Of a DNA stretch of 64,000 bases, positions 24,172 to 32,774 are shown in pieces; position 1 is the stretch's first letter; each line of letters opens with the position of its first letter. The DNA lies in assembly GCF_022414575.1 (NCBI RefSeq), contig NZ_JADWYQ010000016.1, forward strand, positions 57,689 to 121,688, written 5' to 3'. Position numbers and translations under genes: made by a program. The notes under the pieces were generated by a model. The model was not told the origin of the DNA and did not search any database. It saw nothing but the letters and a program-made list of their open reading frames with translations. This stretch comes from Streptomyces sp. MUM 178J (lineage in GTDB: Bacteria > Actinomycetota > Actinomycetes > Streptomycetales > Streptomycetaceae).

Positions 24172-25551
24172 CTAGAGCTTGGTCCACGCCTCCGTGAGCA
24201 CGGTGCGCAGGATCTGCTCGATCTCGTCGAAAGTCGACTGGTCCGCGATCAGCGGCGGGGCCAGCTGGATGACCGGGTCGCCGCGGTCGTCGGCCCTGCA
24301 GTACAGGCCGTTGTCGAAGAGCGCCTTGGAGAGGAAGCCGTACAGGACGCGCTCCGTCTCCTCCTCCGTGAAGGTCTCCTTGGTGGCCTTGTCCTTGACC
24401 AGTTCGATGCCGTAGAAGTAGCCGTTTCCGCGGACGTCGCCGACGATCGGCAGGTCGTGCAGCTTCTGCAGCGTGTTCAGGAACGCGCTCTCGTTGTCGA
24501 GGACGTGCCGGTTGAGGTTCTCCCGCTCGAAGATGTCGAGGTTGGCGAGGCCGACGGCGGCGGAGACCGGGTGGCCGCCGAAGGTGTAGCCGTGCAGGAA
24601 GGTGTTGTCGCCCTGGTAGAACGGCTCGGCGAGGCGGTCGGAGACGATGCAGGCGCCGATCGGGGAGTAGCCCGAGGTCATGCCCTTGGCACAGGTGATC
24701 ATGTCCGGGACGTAGCCGAACTTGTCACAGGCGAAGATCGTGCCGAGGCGGCCGAAGGCGCAGATGACCTCGTCGGAGACGAGCAGCACGTCGTACTGGT
24801 CGCAGATCTCGCGAACCCGCTGGAAGTACCCGGGAGGCGGCGGGAAGCAGCCGCCGGCGTTCTGCACCGGCTCCAGGAAGACCGCGGCGACGGTGTCGGG
24901 GCCCTCGAAGAGGATCTGCTGCTCGATCTGGTCGGCGGCCCAGCGGCCGAAGGCCTCCGGGTCGTCGCCGTGGATCGGCGCGCGGTAGATGTTGGTGTTC
25001 GGCACCTTGTGCGCGCCGGGCACCAGCGGCTCGAAGGGTGCCTTCAGGCCCGGCAGGCCGGTGATGGACAGGGCGCCCTGCGGGGTGCCGTGGTAGGCGA
25101 CGGCCCGTGAGATGACCTTGTACTTGGTCGGCTTGCCCTTGAGCTTGAAGTACTGCTTGGCCAGCTTCCAGGCGGTCTCCACCGCCTCGCCGCCGCCGGT
25201 GGTGAAGAAGACCTTGTTGAGATCGCCCGGGGCGTAGTCGGCGAGCCGCTCGGCCAGTTCGACGGCCTTGGGGTGGGCGTAGGACCACACCGGGAAGAAG
25301 GCGAGCTCCTGCGCCTGCTTGAAGGCGGTCTCGGCGAGCTCGGCACGGCCATGACCGGCGTTGACGACGAACAGGCCGGCGAGCCCGTCGAGGTAGCGCT
25401 TGCCCTTGTCGTCGTAGATGTAGGCGCCCTCGCCGCGCACGATTGTGGGGACGGGGGCGTTCTCGTACGACGACATGCGGGTGAAGTGCATCCACAAGTG
25501 GTCGTAGGCGGTCTGGGAGAGGTCCTTGCTCACGGCTATCGGGTTCCCCAC
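24172..25551 (-). CDS. class III aminotransferase, probable polyamine (putrescine-type) aminotransferase
   Basis: 459 residues from GTG 25551; MGNPIAVSKDLSQTAYDHLW follows, matching S. coelicolor SCO5655, which has been linked to putrescine/polyamine use. PLP-dependent fold type I: the PLP Lys lies in ITCAKGMTSGYSPIGA, DEVICAFGR binds cofactor, and the substrate stretch ends AVAYHGTPQGALSITG. It would convert a terminal amine to an aldehyde, fed to the aldehyde dehydrogenase encoded divergently at 26257. It starts 16 bp inside the Lrp gene, so both are one operon. Substrate is inferred from context. Confidence 0.85.
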   Translation of the reverse strand: MGNPIAVSKDLSQTAYDHLWMHFTRMSSYENAPVPTIVRGEGAYIYDDKGKRYLDGLAGLFVVNAGHGRAELAETAFKQAQELAFFPVWSYAHPKAVELAERLADYAPGDLNKVFFTTGGGEAVETAWKLAKQYFKLKGKPTKYKVISRAVAYHGTPQGALSITGLPGLKAPFEPLVPGAHKVPNTNIYRAPIHGDDPEAFGRWAADQIEQQILFEGPDTVAAVFLEPVQNAGGCFPPPPGYFQRVREICDQYDVLLVSDEVICAFGRLGTIFACDKFGYVPDMITCAKGMTSGYSPIGACIVSDRLAEPFYQGDNTFLHGYTFGGHPVSAAVGLANLDIFERENLNRHVLDNESAFLNTLQKLHDLPIVGDVRGNGYFYGIELVKDKATKETFTEEETERVLYGFLSKALFDNGLYCRADDRGDPVIQLAPPLIADQSTFDEIEQILRTVLTEAWTKL

Positions 25552-26054
25552 ATATAGGTCTGCTTCTTGAGCTTGAGGTAGACGAAGCTCTCTGTGGAGC
25601 GCACGCCGGGGAGCGCACGAATCCGCTTGTTGATCACTTCGAGCAGGTGGTCGTCGTCCTCGCAGACGATCTCCACCATCAGGTCGAACGAGCCCGCGGT
25701 CAGCACCACGTACTCGCACTCGGCCATGGCCGTCACCGCATCAGCCACCGGGTCGACATCGCCCTCGACGTTGATGCCGACCATCGCCTGGCGTCGCAGA
25801 CCCACGGTGAGCGGGTCGGTGACGGCGACGATCTGCATCACGCCCTGGTCGAGCAGCTTCTGGACGCGCTGTCGCACGGCCGCCTCGGAGAGGCCGACGG
25901 CCTTGCCTATCGCGGCGTACGGGCGCCGCCCGTCCTCCTGAAGCTGTTCGATGATCGCGAGCGAGACGGCGTCGATGGTCGGAGGCGACCCTGATCCGCC
26001 GCCGCTGGAGTTCCTGGAGTCTGCACTACGGCTGGCCACGACTTCACTGTGCAC
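25536..26054 (-). CDS. Lrp/AsnC family transcriptional regulator
   Basis: 172 residues from GTG 26054. A Ser/Gly-rich N-terminal extension of about 27 residues precedes an AsnC-type helix-turn-helix (IDAVSLAIIEQLQEDGRRPY, then VGLSEAAVRQRVQKL) and a RAM ligand-binding domain (VGINVEGDVDPVADAV, VVLTAGSFDLMVEI). It is transcribed in one unit with the aminotransferase and divergent from the aldehyde dehydrogenase, so it is the natural candidate regulator of both. The effector is presumably an amino acid or amine. Confidence 0.88.
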   Translation of the reverse strand: MHSEVVASRSADSRNSSGGGSGSPPTIDAVSLAIIEQLQEDGRRPYAAIGKAVGLSEAAVRQRVQKLLDQGVMQIVAVTDPLTVGLRRQAMVGINVEGDVDPVADAVTAMAECEYVVLTAGSFDLMVEIVCEDDDHLLEVINKRIRALPGVRSTESFVYLKLKKQTYMWGTR

Positions 26055-26256
26055 GCGTCTCGTCTGTCGCGCAACCCCTCAGCGATGGAATGCGTAGTTT
26101 TTCGGCTCTGAACTCACTGAATCCGAAGTTGGCGAGCGTCGGCCCTGTCGAAAGCGTCACCCCAGGAGCTAGTGTGGGGCTCAGTCGTCCAGCATGTGGG
26201 CATCTCACCCATCGGACCATCGCACCACAGGACATCTGACAGGAGGGGTGGCAACA

Positions 26257-27696
26257 GTGACCACCGAGCTGCGTCGTCTGCGCAACTACATCAACGGGGA
26301 GTTCAAGGACGCCGCCGACGGGGGGACCATCGAGGTGATCAACCCGGCGACGGGTGACGCCTACGCGACATCGCCGCTCTCCAGGGAGGCCGACGTCGAT
26401 GCCGCCATGGCGGCCGCCGCGGCCGCTTTCCCCGCCTGGCGCGACGCCACCCCCGCCGAGCGCCAGAAGGCCCTGCTGAAGATCGCGGACGCCTTCGAGG
26501 AGCGCGCCGAGGACCTGCTCGCCGCCGAGTGTGAGAACACGGGCAAGCCCGTGGAACTCACCCGCAGCGAGGAGTTCCCGATGATGGTGGACCAGATCCG
26601 CTTCTTCGCGGGCGCGGCGCGCATGCTGGAGGGCCGGGCGTCCGGTGAGTACATGGAGGGCTTCACCTCCATGGTGCGCCGTGAGCCGGTCGGCGTCTGC
26701 GCCCAGGTCGCGCCGTGGAACTACCCGATGATGATGGCCGTGTGGAAGTTCGCTCCGGCGCTGGCCGCGGGCAACACGGTCGTCCTCAAGCCCTCGGACA
26801 CCACGCCCGCCTCGACCGTGCTCATCGCGGAGATCATCGGCGCCATCCTCCCCAAGGGCGTCTTCAACGTGATCTGCGGCGACCGGGAGACCGGCCGCCT
26901 GATGGTCGAGCACTCAACGCCGGCCATGGCCTCCATCACCGGCTCGGTGCGGGCCGGCATGCAGGTCGCCGCGTCCGCGGCCAAGGACGTCAAGCGGGTC
27001 CACCTGGAGCTGGGCGGCAAGGCGCCGGTCGTCGTGTTCGAGGACACCGACATCGCCAAGGCCGTCGAGGACATCTCCGTCGCCGGCTACTTCAACGCGG
27101 GCCAGGACTGCACCGCCGCAACACGCGTACTGGTGCACGAGGCGATCCACGACGAGTTCGTCGAGGCCCTGGCCAAGGCCGCCGCAGACACCAAGACAGG
27201 CGGGCCGGACGACGCCGACGTGCTGTACGGCCCGCTGAACAACGCCAACCAGCTGGAGCAGGTCACCGGCTTCATCGACCGGCTCCCGGCCCACGCCAAG
27301 GTCGAGGCGGGCGGCCACCGGGTCGGCGACAAGGGCTACTTCTACGCCCCGACCGTCGTCTCCGGCCTCAAGCAGGACGACGAGATCGTCCAGCAGGAGG
27401 TGTTCGGCCCGGTCATCACCGTGCAGTCCTTCCGTGACGAGGCCCAGGCGGTCGAGTGGGCCAACGGAGTGGAGTACGCGCTGGCGTCGTCGGTGTGGAC
27501 CAAGGACCACGCGCGTGCCATGCGGCTGTCCAAGGCGCTGGACTTTGGCTGCGTCTGGATCAACACCCACATCCCGCTGGTGGCGGAGATGCCGCACGGC
27601 GGCTTCAAGAAGTCCGGCTACGGCAAGGACCTGTCGGCGTACGGCTTCGACGACTACACCCGCATCAAGCATGTGATGACCTCGCTCGACGGGTAG
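26257..27696 (+). CDS. aldehyde dehydrogenase, probable gamma-aminobutyraldehyde dehydrogenase
   Basis: 479 residues from GTG 26257, 8 bp after GGAGGGG (a GTG at 26248 is too close). NAD(P)-dependent oxidation of an aminoaldehyde to an amino acid such as GABA. ALDH motifs: catalytic Asn in APWNYPMMMA, Glu in HLELGGKAP, nucleophile Cys285 in FNAGQDCTAATR, and EVFGPV. The GQDCTA Cys context is typical of aminobutyraldehyde and related dehydrogenases. Divergent from the Lrp gene; likely acts after the neighbouring aminotransferase in putrescine breakdown. Confidence 0.88.
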   Translation: MTTELRRLRNYINGEFKDAADGGTIEVINPATGDAYATSPLSREADVDAAMAAAAAAFPAWRDATPAERQKALLKIADAFEERAEDLLAAECENTGKPVELTRSEEFPMMVDQIRFFAGAARMLEGRASGEYMEGFTSMVRREPVGVCAQVAPWNYPMMMAVWKFAPALAAGNTVVLKPSDTTPASTVLIAEIIGAILPKGVFNVICGDRETGRLMVEHSTPAMASITGSVRAGMQVAASAAKDVKRVHLELGGKAPVVVFEDTDIAKAVEDISVAGYFNAGQDCTAATRVLVHEAIHDEFVEALAKAAADTKTGGPDDADVLYGPLNNANQLEQVTGFIDRLPAHAKVEAGGHRVGDKGYFYAPTVVSGLKQDDEIVQQEVFGPVITVQSFRDEAQAVEWANGVEYALASSVWTKDHARAMRLSKALDFGCVWINTHIPLVAEMPHGGFKKSGYGKDLSAYGFDDYTRIKHVMTSLDG

Positions 27697-27831
27697 TAGC
27701 ACACCTGACCGGGAGCGCGCCCCGGACGCCCGACGGGTGTCCGGGGCGCGGATCCGCGTCAGGCTGCCTAAGCTGACAGTACGGCTCGGGGACGTACGGT
27801 CGGCTCGGGGATGCTCGCGTGGGAGGCCACG

Positions 27832-28611
27832 ATGACGGCGTCGCAGAGCGTGGAAGTCACCCCGCACAAGGACGTCTGGCCCGGAATCGCGGGAGTGGTG
27901 TCCGGCGGACTGCTGATCGCCGTCCAGGCGCTGTGGTATCGCACCCCGGACACCGGCGACCGCGGGGCGATCCGCGACGTCGTCCTCTTCTACGCCGACG
28001 ACGGCAACCGCGATCTCGCCGAGGCCACGGCGCTGATGACGCTGCTGGCGAGCCTGCTCTTCCTGTTCTTCCTCGTTGCGCTCGCCCGGCTGGCCGGGAA
28101 CCGCTCCCACCAAGTGCTGCTGGGCGGGGTGGCGTTCACGGTGCTGCTGCTCGTCGCGGTGATCGCCGGCAATGTGTACGCCATCACCGTCGACTACTCC
28201 GACGTCTTCCCGGTCGCCCCGCAGACAGCGCTGATCGCGATACTGCTGCTGGAGGTGCAGTACGCGGGGATGGTCGCGGCCATGGTCGCCGCGGCCGTGA
28301 TGCTCTTCGCCGTCTGGCGGGTGGCGACGGCGGCGCAGGCCGCGCCGCCGTGGCTGGGCTGGTCCGCGTTCGCGGTGGCCGTCGTCTGCCTGGTCGGCCC
28401 GATCACGGCCTGGCTGACGCCGCTGCTGCTGGGGGTCTGGCTGATCGCGGCAGGGGTGCTGATGATCCTCAAGTCCCGGGAGGAGACCGCGGGGCACATG
28501 GCCACGGGGCACGCCGGTCCGGAGCCGGGGCCCGCCGGGCCGGGCGCCTCCGGTCCGGGCACGGTGCCGGGCCCGACGGCGGAAGGCACGCAGGGTCCGC
28601 CCGCGCCCTGA
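27832..28611 (+). CDS. conserved membrane protein of unknown function
   Basis: 259 residues from ATG 27832, with GGGAGG 5 bp upstream; an ATG at 27811 lacks it. About six membrane segments (for example GIAGVVSGGLLIAVQAL, LMTLLASLLFLFFLVALARL, GVAFTVLLLVAVIAGNVYAI, VWLIAAGVLMIL) are joined by short loops, and the C-terminus is a Pro/Gly-rich tail of about 50 residues. I recognise no family. It is 135 bp downstream of the aldehyde dehydrogenase and convergent with the phosphodiesterase gene. Confidence 0.7.
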   Translation: MTASQSVEVTPHKDVWPGIAGVVSGGLLIAVQALWYRTPDTGDRGAIRDVVLFYADDGNRDLAEATALMTLLASLLFLFFLVALARLAGNRSHQVLLGGVAFTVLLLVAVIAGNVYAITVDYSDVFPVAPQTALIAILLLEVQYAGMVAAMVAAAVMLFAVWRVATAAQAAPPWLGWSAFAVAVVCLVGPITAWLTPLLLGVWLIAAGVLMILKSREETAGHMATGHAGPEPGPAGPGASGPGTVPGPTAEGTQGPPAP

Positions 28612-28768
28612 GGCCGCCGATCGGACGCTGGAACGCGACCGTGGGCCTGTAACGCCGCGGACGTACATGCCCGTCACACCGGGCGTACTCGGACGGCAGA
28701 CGCCGCCGTCCGCTCGCACACCGGCGCCCCGGGACGCGGCGGGCCCCGGCACAACGGAAGCCGTTCCG

Positions 28769-29473
28769 TCAGCGGTGTGAGGACAGCACGGCGCGGAGGA
28801 CGTCCACCCGGTTGGTGGTGATCGAGTCGACGCCGTGGGCGACCAGCCGCCGCATCGTGCGCCGGGTGTCCGCGGTCCAGGCCGAGACCAGACAGCCGTC
28901 GCGGTGGACCCGGTCGGCCAGGTCCCGACTGACCAGCCCGAAGCGGTAGTTGAGCCAGCGGGGGCCGACGGCGGCCAGTAGCACGGGGCGGGGCGGGGCC
29001 AGGGTCGTCCAGGTCAGGGCGATTTCGGCGGAAGGGTCGGCGGCGCGGACCGCGAGCATGGCGGCGGGGCCGGCGCTGTAGTACACCCGCTCGGCCGCGC
29101 CGCACTCGCGCACCATGCCCACGATCGCCCGTACCGACCGCTCCGACGCGCCCGGCAGGTCGACCATCAGCCGGTGGTTGCCCGTGGCGAGCAGCGCCTC
29201 GGCCAGCGTCGGCACTCCGCCCAGGGTGAGCTCCTTCAGCTGCGCCAGGGTGAGCCGGTCGAGGGGCCGGTCGTGGCCCCACAGCCGCTTCAGCGAGGCG
29301 TCGTGCAGCAGCACGGGCGTCTCGTCCCCGGTCAGCCGGACGTCGATCTCCACCGCGTCCGCACCCCGCTCGATCGCCGACCGCAGCGAGCCGAGCGTGT
29401 TCTCCCGGACGCGGTACGGATCTCCGCGATGGGCCACGGCGGCGACGGGGCGCATCAGGACGGGCTGCTGCAT
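28769..29473 (-). CDS. glycerophosphodiester phosphodiesterase family protein
   Basis: 234 residues from ATG 29473 (GTG 29503 is possible; neither start has a clear ribosome site). GDPD motifs: AHRGDPYRVRENTLGSLRSA, EIDVRLTGD with the metal Glu/Asp, and LLHDASLKR with the second His; a late SAWTAD motif is also present. No signal peptide, so likely cytoplasmic. It hydrolyses glycerophosphodiesters to glycerol-3-phosphate and an alcohol. It follows the deaminase gene with a 14-bp gap on the same strand. Confidence 0.87.
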   Translation of the reverse strand: MQQPVLMRPVAAVAHRGDPYRVRENTLGSLRSAIERGADAVEIDVRLTGDETPVLLHDASLKRLWGHDRPLDRLTLAQLKELTLGGVPTLAEALLATGNHRLMVDLPGASERSVRAIVGMVRECGAAERVYYSAGPAAMLAVRAADPSAEIALTWTTLAPPRPVLLAAVGPRWLNYRFGLVSRDLADRVHRDGCLVSAWTADTRRTMRRLVAHGVDSITTNRVDVLRAVLSSHR

Positions 29474-29487
29474 AGTGGCGGCCGGTT

Positions 29488-30513
29488 TCAGCGGGCCTGC
29501 CACGCGGCGGTGTACGCGTCGATCTCCGAGGCGATCCGCGCCTTGCCCGCCGGGTCAAGGAACGACGCCTCCACCGCGTTCTTGGCCAGGTCGGCCACGC
29601 CCCGCTCGTCCAGCTCCAGCAGCCGGGCGGCCACCGCGTACTCGTTGTTGAGGTCGGTGCCGAACATGGGCGGGTCGTCGCTGTTGACCGTGACCAGCAC
29701 ACCGGCCGCGACCATCTCCCGGATCGGGTGCAGGTCCAGATCCGTGACGGCGCGCGTGGCGATGTTGGAGGTGGGGCAGACCTCCAGGGGGATCCGGTGC
29801 TCGGCGAGATGGGCGAGCAGCTCCGGGTCCCGGACGGAGCTGGTGCCATGGCCGATGCGTTCGGCACGCAGCTCGGTGAGGGCGTCCCACACCGTCTGCG
29901 GCCCGGTGGTCTCTCCGGCGTGCGGCACGGAGTGCAGACCGGCGTCGATGGCGCGGTCGAAGTACGGCTTGAACTGCGGCCGCGGCACACCGATCTCCGG
30001 GCCTCCCAGCCCGAAGGAGACCAGACCCTCGGGGCGCAGGTCGACCGCCAGCCGGGCCGTCTCCTCCGCCGCCTCGAGACCGGCCTCGCCGGGGATGTCG
30101 AAGCACCAGCGCAGGACCACCCCGAGCTCGTCCTCTGCGGCCTTGCGGGCGTCCTCTATCGCCGCCATGAACGCCTTCTCGTCGATGCCGCGGCGGGTCG
30201 AGCTGAAGGGGGTGACGGTCAGTTCGGCGTAGCGGATGTTCTGCCGCGCCATGTCGCGGGCGACCTCGAAGGTGAGCAGTCGCACGTCCTCGGGGGTGCG
30301 GATCAGATCCACGACGGAGAGATAGACCTCGATGAAGTGCGCGAAGTCGGTGAAGGTGAAGTAGGAGGCGAGCGCCGAGGGGTCGACGGGGACCTTGGAG
30401 TCCGGGTGCCGGGCGGCCAGTTCCGCGACGATGCGCGGCGAGGCCGAGCCGATGTGGTGCACATGCAGCTCGGCCTTGGGCAGCCCCGCGATAAAGGGGC
30501 GAAGATCGGTCAT
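29488..30513 (-). CDS. adenosine deaminase family enzyme, probable 6-aminodeoxyfutalosine deaminase
   Basis: 341 residues from ATG 30513, with GGAGG 5 bp upstream. Metal-binding motifs of the family: N-terminal ELHVHHIGSASP (HxH), VPHAGETTGP with the catalytic Glu region, GHGTSSV and NSDDPPMFGTDL. The position matches S. coelicolor SCO5662, reported to deaminate 6-aminodeoxyfutalosine in the futalosine route to menaquinone. HHIGS in place of the HLDGS typical of adenosine deaminases agrees with a changed substrate. The assignment rests on recall of that ortholog. Confidence 0.82.
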   Translation of the reverse strand: MTDLRPFIAGLPKAELHVHHIGSASPRIVAELAARHPDSKVPVDPSALASYFTFTDFAHFIEVYLSVVDLIRTPEDVRLLTFEVARDMARQNIRYAELTVTPFSSTRRGIDEKAFMAAIEDARKAAEDELGVVLRWCFDIPGEAGLEAAEETARLAVDLRPEGLVSFGLGGPEIGVPRPQFKPYFDRAIDAGLHSVPHAGETTGPQTVWDALTELRAERIGHGTSSVRDPELLAHLAEHRIPLEVCPTSNIATRAVTDLDLHPIREMVAAGVLVTVNSDDPPMFGTDLNNEYAVAARLLELDERGVADLAKNAVEASFLDPAGKARIASEIDAYTAAWQAR

Positions 30514-30637
30514 CGAGGTCCTCCGGGAGCAGTGGGATCGCGGCGGGTCCGGCCGGCTGTCACGGATCATCGTAGGCCGCCCGGTTCGGCGGGAAGCACA
30601 CGCCGTAGCATGGCCGGACCACCGATGGGGGAGAGCA

Positions 30638-31360
30638 ATGTCTGACAATCAGGACGGCCGCGGGACGGGCGGGTCGGAGTCGCGGGACCGCGATCCCTGG
30701 GCCGCGCCGGAGCACGGAGCGCCCGGTGCGGCCGTGCCGGGCGGCGCGCAGGGCGGAGTGCCGCTGGGCAAGTCCTGGGACGCGCCGCAGCCCGCGCCGG
30801 TGCACGACCAGCCGACGGTCGCCGCGATGCCGGCGGCGTCGCCGACGCCCGATGCCGGTGCGGTGCCCCCGCCGCCCACCGCCCCCGGCGGCCCTGCGGC
30901 CGGCGGCTACGGCTACCCCACGGCCGGGACCGCGAACACCCCGTACGGCTCGGGCGCCTACCCCGCGTACCCGGCGACCGGCTACCAGAGCTACGGGCAG
31001 CCCGGGTGGCAGCCCTCGCCCTCCAACGGCATGGGCATCACCGCGATGGTGCTCGGCATCCTCTCCGTCTGCCTGTTCTGCCTGTACGGGGTCGTCGGCC
31101 TGATCCTCGGCCTGCTCGCCCTGATCTTCGGCATCCTCGGCCGGAAGAAGGCACAGCGCGGTGAGGCCACCAACGGCGGCATGGCCCTGGCGGGCATCAT
31201 CCTCGGCTCCATCGGCATGCTGCTGGGGGCGGTGGTGATCGGGCTGCTGGCGTGGGGGATCACGACGGCGATCAACGAGGAGCGGGACAGGGTCGAGTAC
31301 GAGTACGACTATGACAGCTACTCGAACGTCCTGGTCGTCGACGAGCGGGCGGGCCGCTAG
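30638..31360 (+). CDS. DUF4190 domain membrane protein
   Basis: 240 residues from ATG 30638, with GGGGGAGAG upstream. The first 125 residues are a Pro/Ala/Gly/Tyr-rich cytoplasmic tract (YGYPTAG, YPAYPATGYQSYGQPG). Two membrane helices then follow (MGITAMVLGILSVCLFCLYG, continued by VVGLILGLLALIFGILG, and MALAGIILGSIGMLLGAVVI) with the GRKKAQRGEATNGGMALAG linker of DUF4190. The C-terminus is short and acidic (EYEYDYDSY). Such proteins are common in actinobacteria; function unknown. Divergent from the deaminase gene. Confidence 0.82.
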   Translation: MSDNQDGRGTGGSESRDRDPWAAPEHGAPGAAVPGGAQGGVPLGKSWDAPQPAPVHDQPTVAAMPAASPTPDAGAVPPPPTAPGGPAAGGYGYPTAGTANTPYGSGAYPAYPATGYQSYGQPGWQPSPSNGMGITAMVLGILSVCLFCLYGVVGLILGLLALIFGILGRKKAQRGEATNGGMALAGIILGSIGMLLGAVVIGLLAWGITTAINEERDRVEYEYDYDSYSNVLVVDERAGR

Positions 31361-31540
31361 GCGGGCCCGGCGACGTCCGGCGCGGTCCGGCTGCGCCCCG
31401 ACGGGCGCGGGGCCGTCTCGATATGCGGCTCCGCCGCGTGGGCGCGACCGGCCGTGATACGTCCGCAACGTCCCCGCCGGCCGGCCGCGGCGCTTCCCGG
31501 GGGAGCGCTTGGGCGGGGGTCTTTCCCCCGCCCCGCCCCC
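31361..31540. other. non-coding GC-rich stretch
   Basis: This is the first part of a 666-bp gap (31361-32026) between the DUF4190 gene and the NADAR gene. It holds short hairpins such as GGGCGGGGGTCTTTCCCCCGCC at about 31511-31532, a possible terminator. No gene was found here. Confidence 0.5.
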
Positions 31541-31876
31541 CGGAGCGCGGCAGCTTCGCGATGCGAGGTGCCCGTTTTCCCCGGACGCGAGATCTTTCGC
31601 GCGGGAGCCCGTCCCCCAGAACGCCATGGTTCGGCGCCGGGGACCGATCCCAGGCCTTGGGGGTTCACGCCGGCGCGGCAGCCATGCCCTGCGGGTTCCC
31701 GCCTCTGAACGCGGGCGGCTGCACCGGAGGCTCCCCGTTCTACGGTTCCCTCGCTCCCCGAACGCGGTGGCTTTGCGCAGCGAGGTTCCCCGTTCCCCGG
31801 GACGCGGGCGGCGCCGCCTCGCGAGGTCTCCGTCACCTGAACGCGGCGGCTGCGCGCTGTGGAACCCCTGTCTGAG
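31541..31876. repeat. degenerate tandem array of about 40-bp units
   Basis: About eight diverged units beginning (G)AACGCGG or GGACGCG and ending in GTTCCCCG-like text; the clearest start at 31541, 31582, 31671, 31708, 31760, 31800 and 31840. Each holds a small GC hairpin such as GCGGCGGCTGCGC. Identity between units is only partial. The remaining gap to 32026 contains GGGGCGGAGCCCC (about 32009) and no gene. Confidence 0.6.
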
Positions 31877-32026
31877 GGGGAGTTGCCTCAGCGGTTGTGC
31901 TGCGGGGCTTTTCCGCGCGGGCGGGGGTCCGCTTGCCGAGGCTGCGCGCCGGGGGCGGGTTCCCGTCGGGGAGGAGGCCGTGGACCCGCCGTGAGGTGCG
32001 GGGCCCGGGGCGGAGCCCCGGCTGCG

Positions 32027-32599
32027 TCAGAGGGTCTGCGCTCGCAGTGCGTCCCGTGCCTCCATCAGTGCAAAGCCCAGCAGGTTCAGTCCCCGCCACC
32101 GCGCGGGGTCGTGGGCACGTTCGTCCGTCGCCGTGAGCCCGATGCCCCAGACACGGTCCCGGGGGCTCGCCTCGACCAGCACGCGGTCGCCCGTCGCCAG
32201 CAGAAAGTCCCGCAGGTCCGCATGCCGGCCGAACTTGTGCAGGCTGCCGGTGCGCACGATCGCGAAGCGTTCGCGCTCCCATATCCGCTCGTCGAAGCCG
32301 CGCACCAACCGCCCCGCGGTCTTCGCCGCACCCGGGCTCGTCGCCGCCAGCGCCATGCGCTCCGCGTCCGCGTCGGCGAAAAGCCTCGCCTTCTCCGCCA
32401 TCATCCAGTGCTCCGCCGTGGCGTACCGCACGCCGTCGACCGCGAAGGGTGACGGCCACCACTGGCTCAGACAGCTCGCGCCGATCCGGCCGTCCTTCCT
32501 TGGAGCATGGCCCCAGAAGTGCAGGTACTTGACTCTCTCTCCGCTGTTCAGACGGCTGATCAGCGCTTCGGTCGCTTCGGTCCCCGTCGGTGTTCCCAT
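32027..32599 (-). CDS. NADAR family (YbiA-like) protein
   Basis: 190 residues. The NADAR/DUF1768 pattern is visible: LHFWGHAP, SQWWPSPFAVDGVRYATAEH, WMMAEKARLF, LVRGFDERIWERERF, LLATGDRVLVEASPRDRVWG and GLNLLGFALMEARD. Members act as N-glycosidases on riboflavin-pathway intermediates (YbiA) or remove ADP-ribose from guanine. Which activity this copy has is unknown. It is divergent from the polyamine operon, sharing the 175-bp promoter region. Confidence 0.88.
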   Translation of the reverse strand: MGTPTGTEATEALISRLNSGERVKYLHFWGHAPRKDGRIGASCLSQWWPSPFAVDGVRYATAEHWMMAEKARLFADADAERMALAATSPGAAKTAGRLVRGFDERIWERERFAIVRTGSLHKFGRHADLRDFLLATGDRVLVEASPRDRVWGIGLTATDERAHDPARWRGLNLLGFALMEARDALRAQTL

Positions 32600-32670
32600 G
32601 TGGGCGAGTCTGGCAGTCGCTGCTGACAGTCCGTATGCGAATAGGTCCGCCGACCCGACACATGGTCGAC

Positions 32671-32708
32671 CGATTCCGTCGCGTAACCAAAAGGCAACTA
32701 CGGAATCG
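32671..32708. promoter_or_regulatory. operator-like inverted repeat upstream of the polyamine operon
   Basis: CGATTCCGT (32671-32679) and ACGGAATCG (32700-32708) are exact 9-bp complementary arms separated by 20 bp of AT-richer DNA containing AACCAAAAGG. The centres of the arms are about two helical turns apart, fitting a dimeric regulator or a looped pair. It lies in the divergent NADAR/aldehyde dehydrogenase region, 67-104 bp before the dehydrogenase start. Confidence 0.6.
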
Positions 32709-32774
32709 CTTGTTAGACGGCGGTTGCTCTGTCAGGATCGGCACTCAATTCGAGCTGGAACTACGGAGAGCGTG

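Noticed and set aside
31357..31836. Possible small genes in the gap before the NADAR gene
   Set aside because: Several frames are open on both strands but all encode Arg/Pro/Gly-rich text generated by the repeat units; no ribosome site or domain.
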